Assembly: GCF_029212575.1 (NCBI RefSeq)
Contig: NZ_JARGPK010000090.1
Span: 1 to 55,266 of the forward strand
Direction: 5' to 3'
Source: Antarcticimicrobium sp.
GTDB lineage: Bacteria > Pseudomonadota > Alphaproteobacteria > Rhodobacterales > Rhodobacteraceae
Length of the DNA: 55,266 bases
The position numbers and the translations under genes were made by a program. Each line of letters opens with the position of its first letter. Positions within the stretch are counted from its first letter, which is position 1. Below the pieces are notes generated by a model. The model saw only the letters and a program-made list of their open reading frames with translations. It was not told the origin of the DNA and made no database searches. This document shows, one piece after another, positions 28,622 through 36,914 of the stretch.

Positions 28622-30103
28622 ATGAACACCCCGACCTCCACCACCCTGCCCATCCCGCCTGACCTGTTCTGGGCCATTGCCGGGCTGGGCGGTTGCGCCC
28701 TGTTTGTCCTTATCATCTACGGGTTCTTAAACATTCCCGGTCACAACCACGTCGCGCCCTTGGAGCGGGTGAAGCAGAGGCTTGGTTTGGACGAGATGAG
28801 TTCAGGACTTTTCCTGATCGCGCTGGCATTCTGGGGCGTGCTGTTCCTGCTCCTGTTCTTTGGGCTGGTCTGGCTGATCTGGAAGATGATCCAGATGGAC
28901 ATATCACCTGAAGACACGGAAAGGTTTTGGGGCTTCGCCATCGCGCGCATCGCCGGGTTGACCGCGACGCTTGGGGCCGTGGTGGCACTGCCATTCACGT
29001 TGGTGCGGGTAAAGTTTACGGCTGAACAGACCGCTACCGCCGCCGAAACCCTGTTCAATGACAAGATCAGTGCGGCGAGCGAAGGGCTGCATGCGATGCG
29101 GCAGCGTTGGGATGACAATGTGAAACAAAACATCTGGGAACCTGACGTAGGACGCCGGAACGCTGCCATCGACCAGTTGGAGCGATTGGTTCAAAATCAA
29201 CCGGAAGAAGCTCCGGGTGTTTCACAAATCCTCAGCACATACGTGCGCGAACGGTCAAAGGAAGTCCCTCCAATCTCTGTTGAAGACCTCGATACAGGAC
29301 AGAGCCCGCAGATCTGGGCAAATCACGACTTCGAACCGGCAACCGATATGGAACGGGCGGTTCGTGCTTTGGGACAAATTAGAAAGATCAAAGGCGTTCA
29401 AAAAGCGGAGGTTGTTGTTGACCTCAGAGGAGCCAATTTACAGGGCTTCAACCTCAGCGATTTCCATCAGCTCAAACCAGATTACACAGATGGAAATTTC
29501 GAAGGGGCGCACATGCAATGCATAGACCTTGGGTCCGCGACTTTGGATGGCGCATTCCTAAGATACGCGAAGATGCAGGGCGCCTATCTCGACAACGTAA
29601 AAATGCGCCCTACGCATCGTCCGGCAAACCTGAACTACGCAAGACTGCAAGGCGCCTATTTCCGAAACGCGAAAATGCCCCAAGCTCTTTTAATCTTTGG
29701 CCGGCTGAACAATGCTCACTTTGATGGCGCGAACTTGTCGGACGCGAAACTCACACATCCGGACCTTCAAGGCACATCTTTCCAAGGCGCGCTGATGCGT
29801 GGTGTATACCTTGGGTTTGTCGTGCCGGAAAAAATGAACGAATTCACGAGCTTTCGCGATGCGGATTTGACCGGGTCGGCGATTGGCTTTGCGGCCTTCA
29901 TCGACCCTTGGCCGGACAGCCAACACTTTCCTTTATCCCAAGAGCAAATTGACGGGATGTTCCATGACCTGTCGGTGAATTGGCCTGAGTTCATGCAACC
30001 AAGCCCACATCTGCAGAACCGCTATCAGATCGAGAAGGATTTCATTGACGCTTGGCACCGTTGGCAGCAAGAAACCGGCTTCGCTGCAAGCGAGGCGACC
30101 TGA
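28622..30103 (+). CDS. Membrane-anchored pentapeptide-repeat protein
   Basis: The 493-residue product has three hydrophobic segments (about 14-36, 62-90, 103-130), a charged helical linker (135-255) and a pentapeptide-repeat region from about 262 to 430. Repeats of the A(D/N)LxG type include RGANLQGFNLSDF, GAFLRYAKMQGAYLDNVKM, LNYARLQGAYFRNAKM, AHFDGANLSDAKL and ADLTGSAIGF. Such repeats fold as a right-handed quadrilateral beta-helix. Related proteins with membrane segments occur in Rhodobacteraceae; the role is unknown. The gene is visibly lower in GC than its neighbours (33 of 60 bases at 29581-29640 versus 48 of 60 at 30661-30720 in serS), hinting at transfer. No strong ribosome-binding site precedes the ATG. 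Confidence 0.82.
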   Translation: MNTPTSTTLPIPPDLFWAIAGLGGCALFVLIIYGFLNIPGHNHVAPLERVKQRLGLDEMSSGLFLIALAFWGVLFLLLFFGLVWLIWKMIQMDISPEDTERFWGFAIARIAGLTATLGAVVALPFTLVRVKFTAEQTATAAETLFNDKISAASEGLHAMRQRWDDNVKQNIWEPDVGRRNAAIDQLERLVQNQPEEAPGVSQILSTYVRERSKEVPPISVEDLDTGQSPQIWANHDFEPATDMERAVRALGQIRKIKGVQKAEVVVDLRGANLQGFNLSDFHQLKPDYTDGNFEGAHMQCIDLGSATLDGAFLRYAKMQGAYLDNVKMRPTHRPANLNYARLQGAYFRNAKMPQALLIFGRLNNAHFDGANLSDAKLTHPDLQGTSFQGALMRGVYLGFVVPEKMNEFTSFRDADLTGSAIGFAAFIDPWPDSQHFPLSQEQIDGMFHDLSVNWPEFMQPSPHLQNRYQIEKDFIDAWHRWQQETGFAASEAT

Positions 30104-30150
30104 TATTCCTCTAACTTGGTTCTATCATGTCTGCGTCCTTTCAACCTCCC

Positions 30151-30487
30151 GCCCGGCCGCAGGCCGGGGCGCGCCCCACCCATCCCCCGGGAGGGCGCCG
30201 TGGTGACGTAGTGCGCCAAATCAGCGTTTCGCAGGACGGCGGTGGTGTGCTTTGTTCACAGGTGGAGGCGCCCACCCAGGGTCGGGCGCGGCCCTATGCG
30301 CTTTCGTCGCTATCCCGGGGCTCCGCCCTTTCGGCCCTGAAACGCTCCACCGGAGCGTTTCCGAGGCGGGCCTCACCCCAGGATCGGGCGCGGGGCTTTG
30401 TGGCTTGATTACCTCTGCCGTGCCGGGCTGAAGCCCGGCCTACGACCCGGTCCACTTTCCAACGCTCCGCCCGGCCGCAGGCCGGGC
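30151..30487. repeat. Cluster of GC-rich palindromic repeats in the 522-base gap before serS
   Basis: No gene is credible in 30104-30625. The gap holds several palindromes: GCCCGGCCGCAGGCCGGG at 30151-30168 and again at 30469-30486; GCCGGGCTGAAGCCCGGC at 30422-30439; and a 10-bp stem hairpin GAAACGCTCC-ACC-GGAGCGTTTC at 30339-30361. GGGTCGGGCGCGG-type phrases also recur. These look like REP/BIME-type dispersed intergenic repeats; the GCCGGGCTGAAGCCCGG core reappears at 38265-38281 upstream of der. Confidence 0.65.
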
Positions 30488-30625
30488 CGCGCCCGACCCT
30501 CAGTCCCTCAGTGTTCAGATCACCTTGCCGCAAATCCACGGTGCCGCGACTGCGCGGCGTGTTCCCCCTGCCCGCGCTTTGCGGCATAAGTCCGGCCAGA
30601 CCGACTCAAGCCCGAGGACAAGCCC

Positions 30626-31918
30626 ATGCATGACATCCGTGCGATCCGCGAGAACCCGCAGGCGTTCGACGCCGCCCTGGCCCGCCGCGGGGATGCGCCG
30701 GTGTCCTCCGAGCTGCTGGCGCTGGACGAGGCGCGGCGCGCCAAGATCCTGGCCGCCGAGACCGCGCAGGCCGAGCAGAACAAGGCCGCCAAGGCGATCG
30801 GCGCGGCCAAGGCCAAGGGTGACGAAGCGGCGTTCGAGCGGCTGCGCGCCGAGGTCTCCGACAAGAAATCGGAAGTTGCCGCGATGCAGGCCGAGGCCAA
30901 GGCGCTGGACGCGAAACTGACCGACATGCTGGCGCGCATCCCCAACCTGCCGGCCGAGGACGTGCCCGAGGGCAAGGACGAGGGCGACAACGTCGAGGTG
31001 CGCCGCTGGGGCACGCCGCGCGAGATGGGTTTCGCGCCGAAGGAGCATTTCGAGATCGCCGGCGTGGTGCCGGGGATGGATTTCGAGACGGCCGCCAAGA
31101 TCTCCGGCGCGCGTTTCGTGGTGCTGCGCGGCGCGGTGGCGCGGATTCACCGGGCCTTGGCGCAGTTCATGATCGACACCCACGTGGACGAGAACGGGCT
31201 GACCGAGACCCAGACCCCGGTTCTGGTGCGCGACGAGGCGATGTACGGCACCGACAAGCTGCCGAAGTTCGGCGAGGACAGCTATCAGACCACCAACGGC
31301 TGGTGGCTGATCCCGACCTCGGAGGTTCCGCTGACCTTTTCGGTCGCGGGCGAGGTGCTGGCCGTGGCCGATCTGCCGATCCGGATGACGGCGCATACCC
31401 AGTGTTTCCGCAGCGAGGCGGGCAGCGCCGGCAAGGATACCTCGGGCATGTTGCGCCAGCACCAGTTCGAGAAGGTCGAGATGGTCTCGATCACCCACCC
31501 GGACGAGAGCGACGCGGAACAACAGCGCATGTTGCGCTGTGCCGAGGGGCTGCTGGAAAAGCTGGGCGTGCCCTATCGCACGGTGGTGCTGTGCACCGGC
31601 GACATGGGGTTCGGCGCGCGGCGCACCTTTGACATCGAGGCCTGGCTGCCCGGGCAGGATACCTATCGCGAGATTTCCAGCGTCTCGACCACCGGCGATT
31701 TCCAGGCCCGGCGGATGAACGCGCGGTTCAAGCCCGCGGATGGCGGCAAGCCGGAGTTCGTGCATACGCTGAACGGCTCGGGGCTGGCGGTCGGGCGCTG
31801 CCTGATCGCGGTACTGGAGAACGGGCAGAACGCGGACGGCTCGGTCACGCTGCCGACGGTGTTGGCGCCCTACCTGGGCGGCAAGACGGTGCTGACCGCG
31901 CAGGGCGCGCTGGCCTGA
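30626..31918 (+). CDS. serS: Seryl-tRNA synthetase
   Basis: Charges tRNA-Ser (and tRNA-Sec where present) with serine. The 430-residue product starts [22 protein letters not shown], has the long antiparallel coiled-coil tRNA-binding arm at about 30-110, then a class II catalytic core: motif 2 around [25 protein letters not shown] and motif 3 [18 protein letters not shown]. The bacterial HQF signature is present. It is followed by a terminator at 31951-31977 that is embedded in the convergent gene. Confidence 0.97.
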   Translation: MHDIRAIRENPQAFDAALARRGDAPVSSELLALDEARRAKILAAETAQAEQNKAAKAIGAAKAKGDEAAFERLRAEVSDKKSEVAAMQAEAKALDAKLTDMLARIPNLPAEDVPEGKDEGDNVEVRRWGTPREMGFAPKEHFEIAGVVPGMDFETAAKISGARFVVLRGAVARIHRALAQFMIDTHVDENGLTETQTPVLVRDEAMYGTDKLPKFGEDSYQTTNGWWLIPTSEVPLTFSVAGEVLAVADLPIRMTAHTQCFRSEAGSAGKDTSGMLRQHQFEKVEMVSITHPDESDAEQQRMLRCAEGLLEKLGVPYRTVVLCTGDMGFGARRTFDIEAWLPGQDTYREISSVSTTGDFQARRMNARFKPADGGKPEFVHTLNGSGLAVGRCLIAVLENGQNADGSVTLPTVLAPYLGGKTVLTAQGALA

Positions 31919-31950
31919 CCGGCAGCGCCCCCGGGAGTTGCGATGTGCGA

Positions 31951-31977
31951 AGGGCGGCGGATCAGCCGCCCTTTTTC
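31951..31977 (+). terminator. serS terminator overlapping the convergent gene
   Basis: AGGGCGGC (31951-31958) pairs with GCCGCCCT (31965-31972), followed by TTTTTC. The loop contains the stop codon of the minus-strand HHH gene (31962-31964), and the T-run is the complement of that gene's terminal lysine codons. Confidence 0.8.
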
Positions 31978-32516
31978 TTCTTTTTCTTGCCCTTCTTGCC
32001 CTTCTTGGCCTCTTTCGCCTTCAGCTTGGCCTTCTCGGCCTTTGCCTTGGCCTTTTTCTTCGCCTTTGCGAATTCCTCGGCCAGCGCCTCGGCCTTCTTC
32101 TTGGCCTTGGCCGCCTTTGCCTTGGCCTTGGCCTTCTTGCTGTCATCCGCTGTCACGGCGGGCGCGGCCGGTGTCTCGACGGGCGCGGCGGCGGGTTTGA
32201 CGGCGGGCTTGGCGGGAGCAGGCTTGGCGGGGGCGGCGCGGCGCGACGTGGGTCGGGCCGGCGGTTTGGCGCGCGCCCGGGGCTTGGCCACGGCGGTGGC
32301 GGCGGGCCTGGCCGGAACCGGTGCCTTGGCCGCGGCGGTCAGCGCCGCCTGTGCCGCTGCGATCATCGCGGCGGCCCGTTGCGGGCCGATCCTGCGCACC
32401 GCAACCAGGTCATCCGGCGTGGCCTTGGCCAGGGCCTCGGGCGTGGCGATGCCCAGATCGGCAAGTGCGCGGGCCAGGGCCGGACCGATGCCGCGAATGT
32501 CGGTGAGTTGGGTCAT
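31962..32516 (-). CDS. Helix-hairpin-helix protein with a lysine/alanine-rich histone-like tail
   Basis: The 184-residue product begins MTQLTDIRGIGPALARALADLGIATPEALAKATPDDL, a helix-hairpin-helix domain (two HhH motifs: DIRGIGPALA at 6-15 and VRRIGPQRAA near 41-50) that usually binds DNA without sequence specificity. The rest is an Ala/Pro/Lys tail that resembles histone H1, with KAKAKAKAAKAKKK blocks and a nearly pure lysine C-terminus. It has no signal peptide. A nucleoid-associated role is likely by composition, but unproven. The ATG at 32516 was chosen as the start of the HhH domain. Confidence 0.75.
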   Translation of the reverse strand: MTQLTDIRGIGPALARALADLGIATPEALAKATPDDLVAVRRIGPQRAAAMIAAAQAALTAAAKAPVPARPAATAVAKPRARAKPPARPTSRRAAPAKPAPAKPAVKPAAAPVETPAAPAVTADDSKKAKAKAKAAKAKKKAEALAEEFAKAKKKAKAKAEKAKLKAKEAKKGKKGKKKKKKGG

Positions 32517-32632
32517 TCGTTCTCCTTCTGTATCGTGCCGACTGGATAGCATAAAACGGGGGCTCCGCCCAGAACGGGCAGGATGGCGCGCAGGTTAGCG
32601 CAGAGCCGCCCCGGATGTATATTCATAAAATA

Positions 32633-32665
32633 TACGAAATGCGCCGCCCGTGCAGTGCGGCGCAT
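32633..32665 (-). terminator. Terminator of the desaturase gene
   Basis: ATGCGCCGC (32639-32647) and GCGGCGCAT (32657-32665) form a 9-bp stem with a 9-base loop. On the minus strand it is followed by TTTCGTATATTTT, and it lies 27 bases past the desaturase stop. Confidence 0.65.
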
Positions 32666-32692
32666 CGGCCCCGGATCAATGGCGCATGTCTG

Positions 32693-33691
32693 CTAGCCCG
32701 CGGCGGCGCGGGGGCCCTGATCGCGGACCGGGCCGCGGCGACCCGGAAAGGGCACCAGGCGCCTGGCGTCCTCGTCCCAGAGCTTGAGCCGCAGCGCCGC
32801 CAGCGCCTCGGGGAACCTGATCCGGCGCGGGGCGTATTCGGGCGGCAGGTTGTAGTGGCAGGCGCGCAGCCGGTAGGAGGGGATGCGGGCATTGAAATGA
32901 TGGATGTCGTGCAGGGTGATGCAGGCCACCGCCAGATCGAAAAACCAGCCGAAATCCAGCGCCGAGGAGCCCTGCAGCGCGGCGATCTGCGGATCGAGGT
33001 CCGGGCGGCGGTCCCAGTAGGTATCTTCGAAATTGTGCTGCAGGTAGACCAGGAATACCCCCAGCATGCCGCCGAGAAAGGAAAAGCCGAGATAGACGCC
33101 CAGACCGGTCCAGCCGGAGAGCGCGAAGATCAGCCCGACCCACGCCAGCACCGCGAGATTGTGCGCCAGCACGCCCCCGACTCCGAAGCGGGTGGTGTTC
33201 TTGGGCCAGCGGTAGCGAATGAAATAGGTGAACAGCGCCCCCAGCGGCACCAGGATGAAGGGATTGCGGTAAAGCCGGTATTGCAGCCGTTGCCAGAACC
33301 CGGCGGCGTTCCATTCGCGCAGGGTCATGGTATGGATCTCGCCGCTTTCGCGGTGTTCCAGGTTGCCGACGCCGGAATGGTGCAGGTTGTGGTTCTGCTT
33401 CATCACCTCGAAGGGGGCGAAGGTGAAGGGCGACAGGCCATGGCCGGCCCATTCGTTCTGGGCCCGGGTCTCGAACAGGGAATGGTGGCCGCAATCGTGC
33501 TGGAGCACGTAGAGGCGCACCGCGGAAACCGCATGCACGATGCCCGCGGGGATCATCACGATCCACAGGTTCACATGGGCGATGGCCAGGTAGAGCGAGG
33601 CGAAATAGACCGCAAAGGTCCCGAAATAGCTGAGCGCCGCGATGCGGTTGTCCTTCTGGGTATACTGGCGGGTATAGGTCCTGAGATCCAT
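32693..33691 (-). CDS. Membrane fatty acid desaturase
   Basis: The 332-residue product is an integral-membrane di-iron desaturase or hydroxylase. All three histidine boxes are present: HDCGHH at 65-70, HNLHH at 101-105 and HDIHH at 261-265, with four membrane helices around them. It introduces a double bond or hydroxyl group into acyl chains (or a carotenoid/sphingolipid-like substrate); the exact substrate cannot be read. The ATG is preceded by a GGGG-ACAG region with moderate ribosome-binding potential. Single-gene unit with its own terminator. Confidence 0.9.
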   Translation of the reverse strand: MDLRTYTRQYTQKDNRIAALSYFGTFAVYFASLYLAIAHVNLWIVMIPAGIVHAVSAVRLYVLQHDCGHHSLFETRAQNEWAGHGLSPFTFAPFEVMKQNHNLHHSGVGNLEHRESGEIHTMTLREWNAAGFWQRLQYRLYRNPFILVPLGALFTYFIRYRWPKNTTRFGVGGVLAHNLAVLAWVGLIFALSGWTGLGVYLGFSFLGGMLGVFLVYLQHNFEDTYWDRRPDLDPQIAALQGSSALDFGWFFDLAVACITLHDIHHFNARIPSYRLRACHYNLPPEYAPRRIRFPEALAALRLKLWDEDARRLVPFPGRRGPVRDQGPRAAAG

Positions 33692-34032
33692 ATCTGTCCC
33701 CTTTGGTTTCCTGTCAGGCGGCAGTCTTCAATTAGGGTCGCCGTGCCTGCGCGCAAGCCCGCAGGCGTCCTGTCTTCGTGATAACGTTATTCTGTGACGA
33801 AATCACCATCCGGCATAGCACCGGCGAAGGCGGGCCGGCGACCACGGCTCGCCGGCCGGGTTCGGATGGCGGATCGCGCGCGATCGGGGGCCGACGCTAT
33901 CGAGCTATCCGAAAAGGGATATCTTTGCTACAAATAGCCGCATATCCGGCGTGGGGAATATATCTGGTTCCGGCCATGGTCTGGCACCGGCGTGTTGACC
34001 GCGGCGGCGCAGCACGCATTGAAAGGCCGGTC
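33692..34032. other. 341-base intergenic region between desaturase and orphan helical gene
   Basis: Two divergent genes presumably have their promoters here. ATAACGTTAT at 33781-33790 is a 10-base perfect palindrome and the part from 33890 to 33965 is AT-richer than average. The plus frame of the orphan gene remains open to 33778, but that part has no ribosome-binding site or protein-like composition. Nothing else was seen. Confidence 0.4.
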
Positions 34033-35514
34033 ATGCCGAAGACAGCTTTCGCAAATCAGTGGCAAAGGGCGATGGCGGACTATGCCGCCGGGGTCAAGCT
34101 CTTGACCGACAACGGCGCCTTGGGCCTGAAGGCAAAGGACGTCGCGATCAAGACGAGCATTGAGAAACATGCCAGAGGGCTCGATAACGCCTCGGGGCTG
34201 ATCGACTGGTTCGACAAGGAAATCGCGTTTTCGAAAAGCGGTGAGGTGCCGGCCTTGATGCGGCGCGTCGGCGTGGTGCAGGCCACCGTGACCAAGGCCT
34301 GCAAAAAAGCCAGGCTGGCGTTCCTGGAGGGGACCGAAGCGCCGGCCAATCTGATCGACGCCGCGTCCACGCTTTTGGCCGAGATCGAGAAAAAGCGGAA
34401 AAGCCTGATCAAGGCGCGGACGGACAAGGTGACGGTTGCGACCGTTGCCTTGCTGACCAAAGCGGACATCAGAGCCTACAGGAACGTCGACCCGGCGAAG
34501 GTCGGCGCGTTTGTCGTCGAGGTCGAAATGAGGCTGCCGCCGGACCTGCTCGACGATCTGGCGGCCGGCGTCGAGGGCGTGGGGCTGGCGACGTTCCACG
34601 ACGAGGCGCAAAAGGTCATAAACTCGAAGTACAAGAGACAGGCCCTGAACGAGGTCGAGTTCGTCCATCTCAACGTGCTTGATTTCTCGAACCTGGAGAA
34701 CCTGGCGAACGCCAATCTGCGCAGGCTTTCGGATAAGGCGGGCGACGATTGCATCAAGGCGATCGAGAAGCGGTGGGCCACGCTGGCGCGGGGTCGCGAC
34801 GCCCTGAAATCCATGCGGATCAGTTGCGCGAAGAAAATCACCTACGGAATTCTGAGCCTGTCCGCCGTCGCGGTCGCGGGCGTTGCGTCCTTTGGGGCGG
34901 CCGCGGTCTTATATGCCAAGATAATCAAGGACCTGGTCACGATTGCCCTGGAGATCAAGAAACTGGCGCAAAGCGCGGAGTCGGCGGCCAAAGACGTGCA
35001 AAAGAAGCTGCTGGTCGTCGAAAAGGCGCTTCTGGACGGGACGGTTGCAAACAGTTCGTCCACCGCCCAGGAACTGCTGTCCATTCTCGGCGTGCCGTTT
35101 TTGAAGACCTGCAAGGCGGCGGAGGACGATACCACAAAGCTTCTGGCGAAAACCGTGCAATTGAGGCGGGAAGCGACCAACCTTCTGGGAAAAGCTGAAA
35201 CCGGGCTGAAGCAGCTCGACCACATGGAACGCGTCATCGGTAAACTCGGGCAGAAAGACAGCGCGAAACTGAAGACGCTTGCCAAGCTCAGGGATGGTAA
35301 CCAGACGCTCATTGAGAAGACGCAAAGCGTTCTGACCGCGCATCAGGGGCACATGGACCTTGTGGATGAGGCGGAAAGAGCGATCAAGGAATTCAAGGCC
35401 GCGCAGAACCCGAACCTGAAGACCCTTCGCAACGCGGTCGATTCCTACAAGGAGGCGAGCGGCGCAAAGACGGCCTGTGACAACCTGGCGGCCCTCGCGG
35501 GCGCACTTGTTTGA
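34033..35514 (+). CDS. Unrecognised all-helical protein with a central hydrophobic segment
   Basis: I do not recognise this 493-residue protein. It is Lys/Ala/Leu/Glu-rich and looks almost entirely alpha-helical, with coiled-coil-like stretches at about 80-140 and 295-480. One hydrophobic segment at about 270-295 (YGILSLSAVAVAGVASFGAAAVLYAKI) interrupts it and is rich in small residues. There is no signal peptide. The layout, long amphipathic helices around a single Ala/Gly/Val-rich hydrophobic hairpin-sized stretch, recalls alpha-helical pore-forming toxins (ClyA/HBL/YaxA-like), but no motif proves this. Start chosen at ATG 34033 (GAAAGG upstream). GC is lower than the core genes (31 of 60 at 34621-34680). 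Followed by a terminator shared with the convergent gene; no immunity-like neighbour. Confidence 0.7.
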   Translation: MPKTAFANQWQRAMADYAAGVKLLTDNGALGLKAKDVAIKTSIEKHARGLDNASGLIDWFDKEIAFSKSGEVPALMRRVGVVQATVTKACKKARLAFLEGTEAPANLIDAASTLLAEIEKKRKSLIKARTDKVTVATVALLTKADIRAYRNVDPAKVGAFVVEVEMRLPPDLLDDLAAGVEGVGLATFHDEAQKVINSKYKRQALNEVEFVHLNVLDFSNLENLANANLRRLSDKAGDDCIKAIEKRWATLARGRDALKSMRISCAKKITYGILSLSAVAVAGVASFGAAAVLYAKIIKDLVTIALEIKKLAQSAESAAKDVQKKLLVVEKALLDGTVANSSSTAQELLSILGVPFLKTCKAAEDDTTKLLAKTVQLRREATNLLGKAETGLKQLDHMERVIGKLGQKDSAKLKTLAKLRDGNQTLIEKTQSVLTAHQGHMDLVDEAERAIKEFKAAQNPNLKTLRNAVDSYKEASGAKTACDNLAALAGALV

Positions 35515-35569
35515 GGATCGGCGGAAAATACCGGGCGAAAGGCGCCTCATCCTGCCCTGACGCGACGCA

Positions 35570-35598
35570 AAAGGGCGGACCGTCACGGCCCGCCCTTT
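35570..35598. terminator. Bidirectional terminator between convergent genes
   Basis: AAAGGGCGG (35570-35578) and CCGCCCTTT (35590-35598) form a 9-bp stem with an 11-base loop. T-runs of three to four bases are present on both strands, so it can serve the orphan helical gene and the carboxynorspermidine dehydrogenase gene. Confidence 0.6.
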
Positions 35599-35622
35599 CG
35601 ATGTCCAGGGATCAAAGCCGCT

Positions 35623-36858
35623 CTATGCGTTCCAGGGGTGATCGCCGTTGGCGTCCTTGACGCGGGTGGGCAGGCCGATGCGGTCGAGCAGGGTGAAGAA
35701 GGGTTTGGGATCGAGCTCCTCGACGTTCGTCATGGTGCCCGCGTCCCAGTCGCCCGAGGCCACCAGCAGGGCGGCGGCGACGGGGGGCACGCCAGCGGTG
35801 TAGGAGATGCCCTGGCTGCCGACCTCCTTGTAGGCCTCGGCATGGTCGGCCACGTTATAGACGAAAAGCTCGACCTCTTGGCCGTCCTTCACGCCTTTGA
35901 CCAGATCGCCGATGCAGGTCTTGCCGGTGTAGCCCGGCGCCAGCGACGCGGGATCGGGCAGCACCGCCTTGACCAGTTTGAGCGGCACCACCTCGAGCCC
36001 TTCGGCGGTTTTCACCGGCTGTTCCGACAGCAGGCCGAGGTTCTGCAACACGGTAAAGACGTTGATGTAATGCTCGCCGAAGCCCATCCAGAAGCGCACG
36101 TCGGCCTGCGGGTAGTTGATGGCGAGGCTGTGCACCTCGTCATGGCCGGACTGATAGGCACGCTGTTTGCCGACGACCGGCAGATCCCAGTCGCGGCCGG
36201 ATTCGAACATCTTCTTTTCCTTCCACTGCTGGTCCTCCCAGTAGTAGACGGTGCCGGTGAATTCGCGGAAATTGATCTCCGGGTCGAAATTGGTGGCGAA
36301 ATACTTGCCATGGGAGCCTGCGTTGATGTCGACGATGTCGATGCTTGTCACCTCGTCCATCTGGTCGATGGCGAAGCGGGCAAAGGCGTTGACCACGCCC
36401 GGATCGAAGCCGGCGCCGAGAATGGCGGTGACGCCCTTTTGCGCGCAGAGATCGCGTTTCTTCCATTCGTAGTTGGCGTACCACGGCGGGGTTTCGCAGA
36501 TTTTATCGGGCTCTTCGTGAATGGCGGTGTCGATATAGGCCGCACCCGTTTCGATGCAGGCGTCGAGCACGGTCATGTTGACGAAGGCGGAGCCGACGTT
36601 GATGACGATCTGCGCGCCGGTGTCGCGGATCAGCCGGGCGACGGCGGCAGAGTCCATCGCGTCGACCTGATGCGCCTTGAGCACGCCCTCCTGTTTCATC
36701 GCGCCCTTGTCGCGGACCGAGGCGAGGATCGCCTCGCATTTCGACAGGGTGCGGCTGGCAATATGGATATCGCCGAGCTCATCGTTGTATTGCGCGCATT
36801 TATGCGCCACGACCTGAGCGACGCCGCCAGCGCCGATGATGAGAACGTCACGTTTCAA
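35623..36858 (-). CDS. Carboxynorspermidine dehydrogenase (saccharopine dehydrogenase family)
   Basis: This enzyme condenses a diamine with aspartate semialdehyde and reduces the adduct to carboxy(nor)spermidine with NADPH. The 411-residue product has the N-terminal nucleotide-binding motif VLIIGAGGVAQVVAHK (about 5-20), INVGSAFVNMTVLDAC and GAGFDPGVVNAFARFA, typical of the Lys1-like CANSDH group. The decarboxylase gene nspC lies directly upstream on the same strand (56-base gap), which decides the assignment against lysine-pathway saccharopine dehydrogenases. In alphaproteobacteria this pair makes spermidine from putrescine without S-adenosylmethionine decarboxylase. Confidence 0.9.
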   Translation of the reverse strand: MKRDVLIIGAGGVAQVVAHKCAQYNDELGDIHIASRTLSKCEAILASVRDKGAMKQEGVLKAHQVDAMDSAAVARLIRDTGAQIVINVGSAFVNMTVLDACIETGAAYIDTAIHEEPDKICETPPWYANYEWKKRDLCAQKGVTAILGAGFDPGVVNAFARFAIDQMDEVTSIDIVDINAGSHGKYFATNFDPEINFREFTGTVYYWEDQQWKEKKMFESGRDWDLPVVGKQRAYQSGHDEVHSLAINYPQADVRFWMGFGEHYINVFTVLQNLGLLSEQPVKTAEGLEVVPLKLVKAVLPDPASLAPGYTGKTCIGDLVKGVKDGQEVELFVYNVADHAEAYKEVGSQGISYTAGVPPVAAALLVASGDWDAGTMTNVEELDPKPFFTLLDRIGLPTRVKDANGDHPWNA

Positions 36859-36914
36859 CTCAAGGGACCTCCGTCTTGGGTGTTGGGGTTGGGTAGTCTT
36901 TCGGTGTCAGGGGT

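Noticed and set aside
30151-30487. A CRISPR array or a small RNA gene in the repeat-rich gap
   Set aside because: Repeats are palindromic and irregularly spaced, without uniform unit and spacer lengths. No promoter-hairpin-terminator arrangement for an RNA gene is convincing.
31973-32110. A possible frameshift or sequencing artefact in the run of lysine codons
   Set aside because: The tail is periodic Lys/Ala sequence throughout and ends in a clean stop located in the serS terminator loop; histone-like tails of this kind are known in such proteins.
33778-34032. An upstream extension of the orphan helical gene
   Set aside because: The extra 85 codons lack a ribosome-binding site, include short Arg/Gly-rich and unrelated residues, and cover the probable promoter. 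The ATG at 34033 has a better context.
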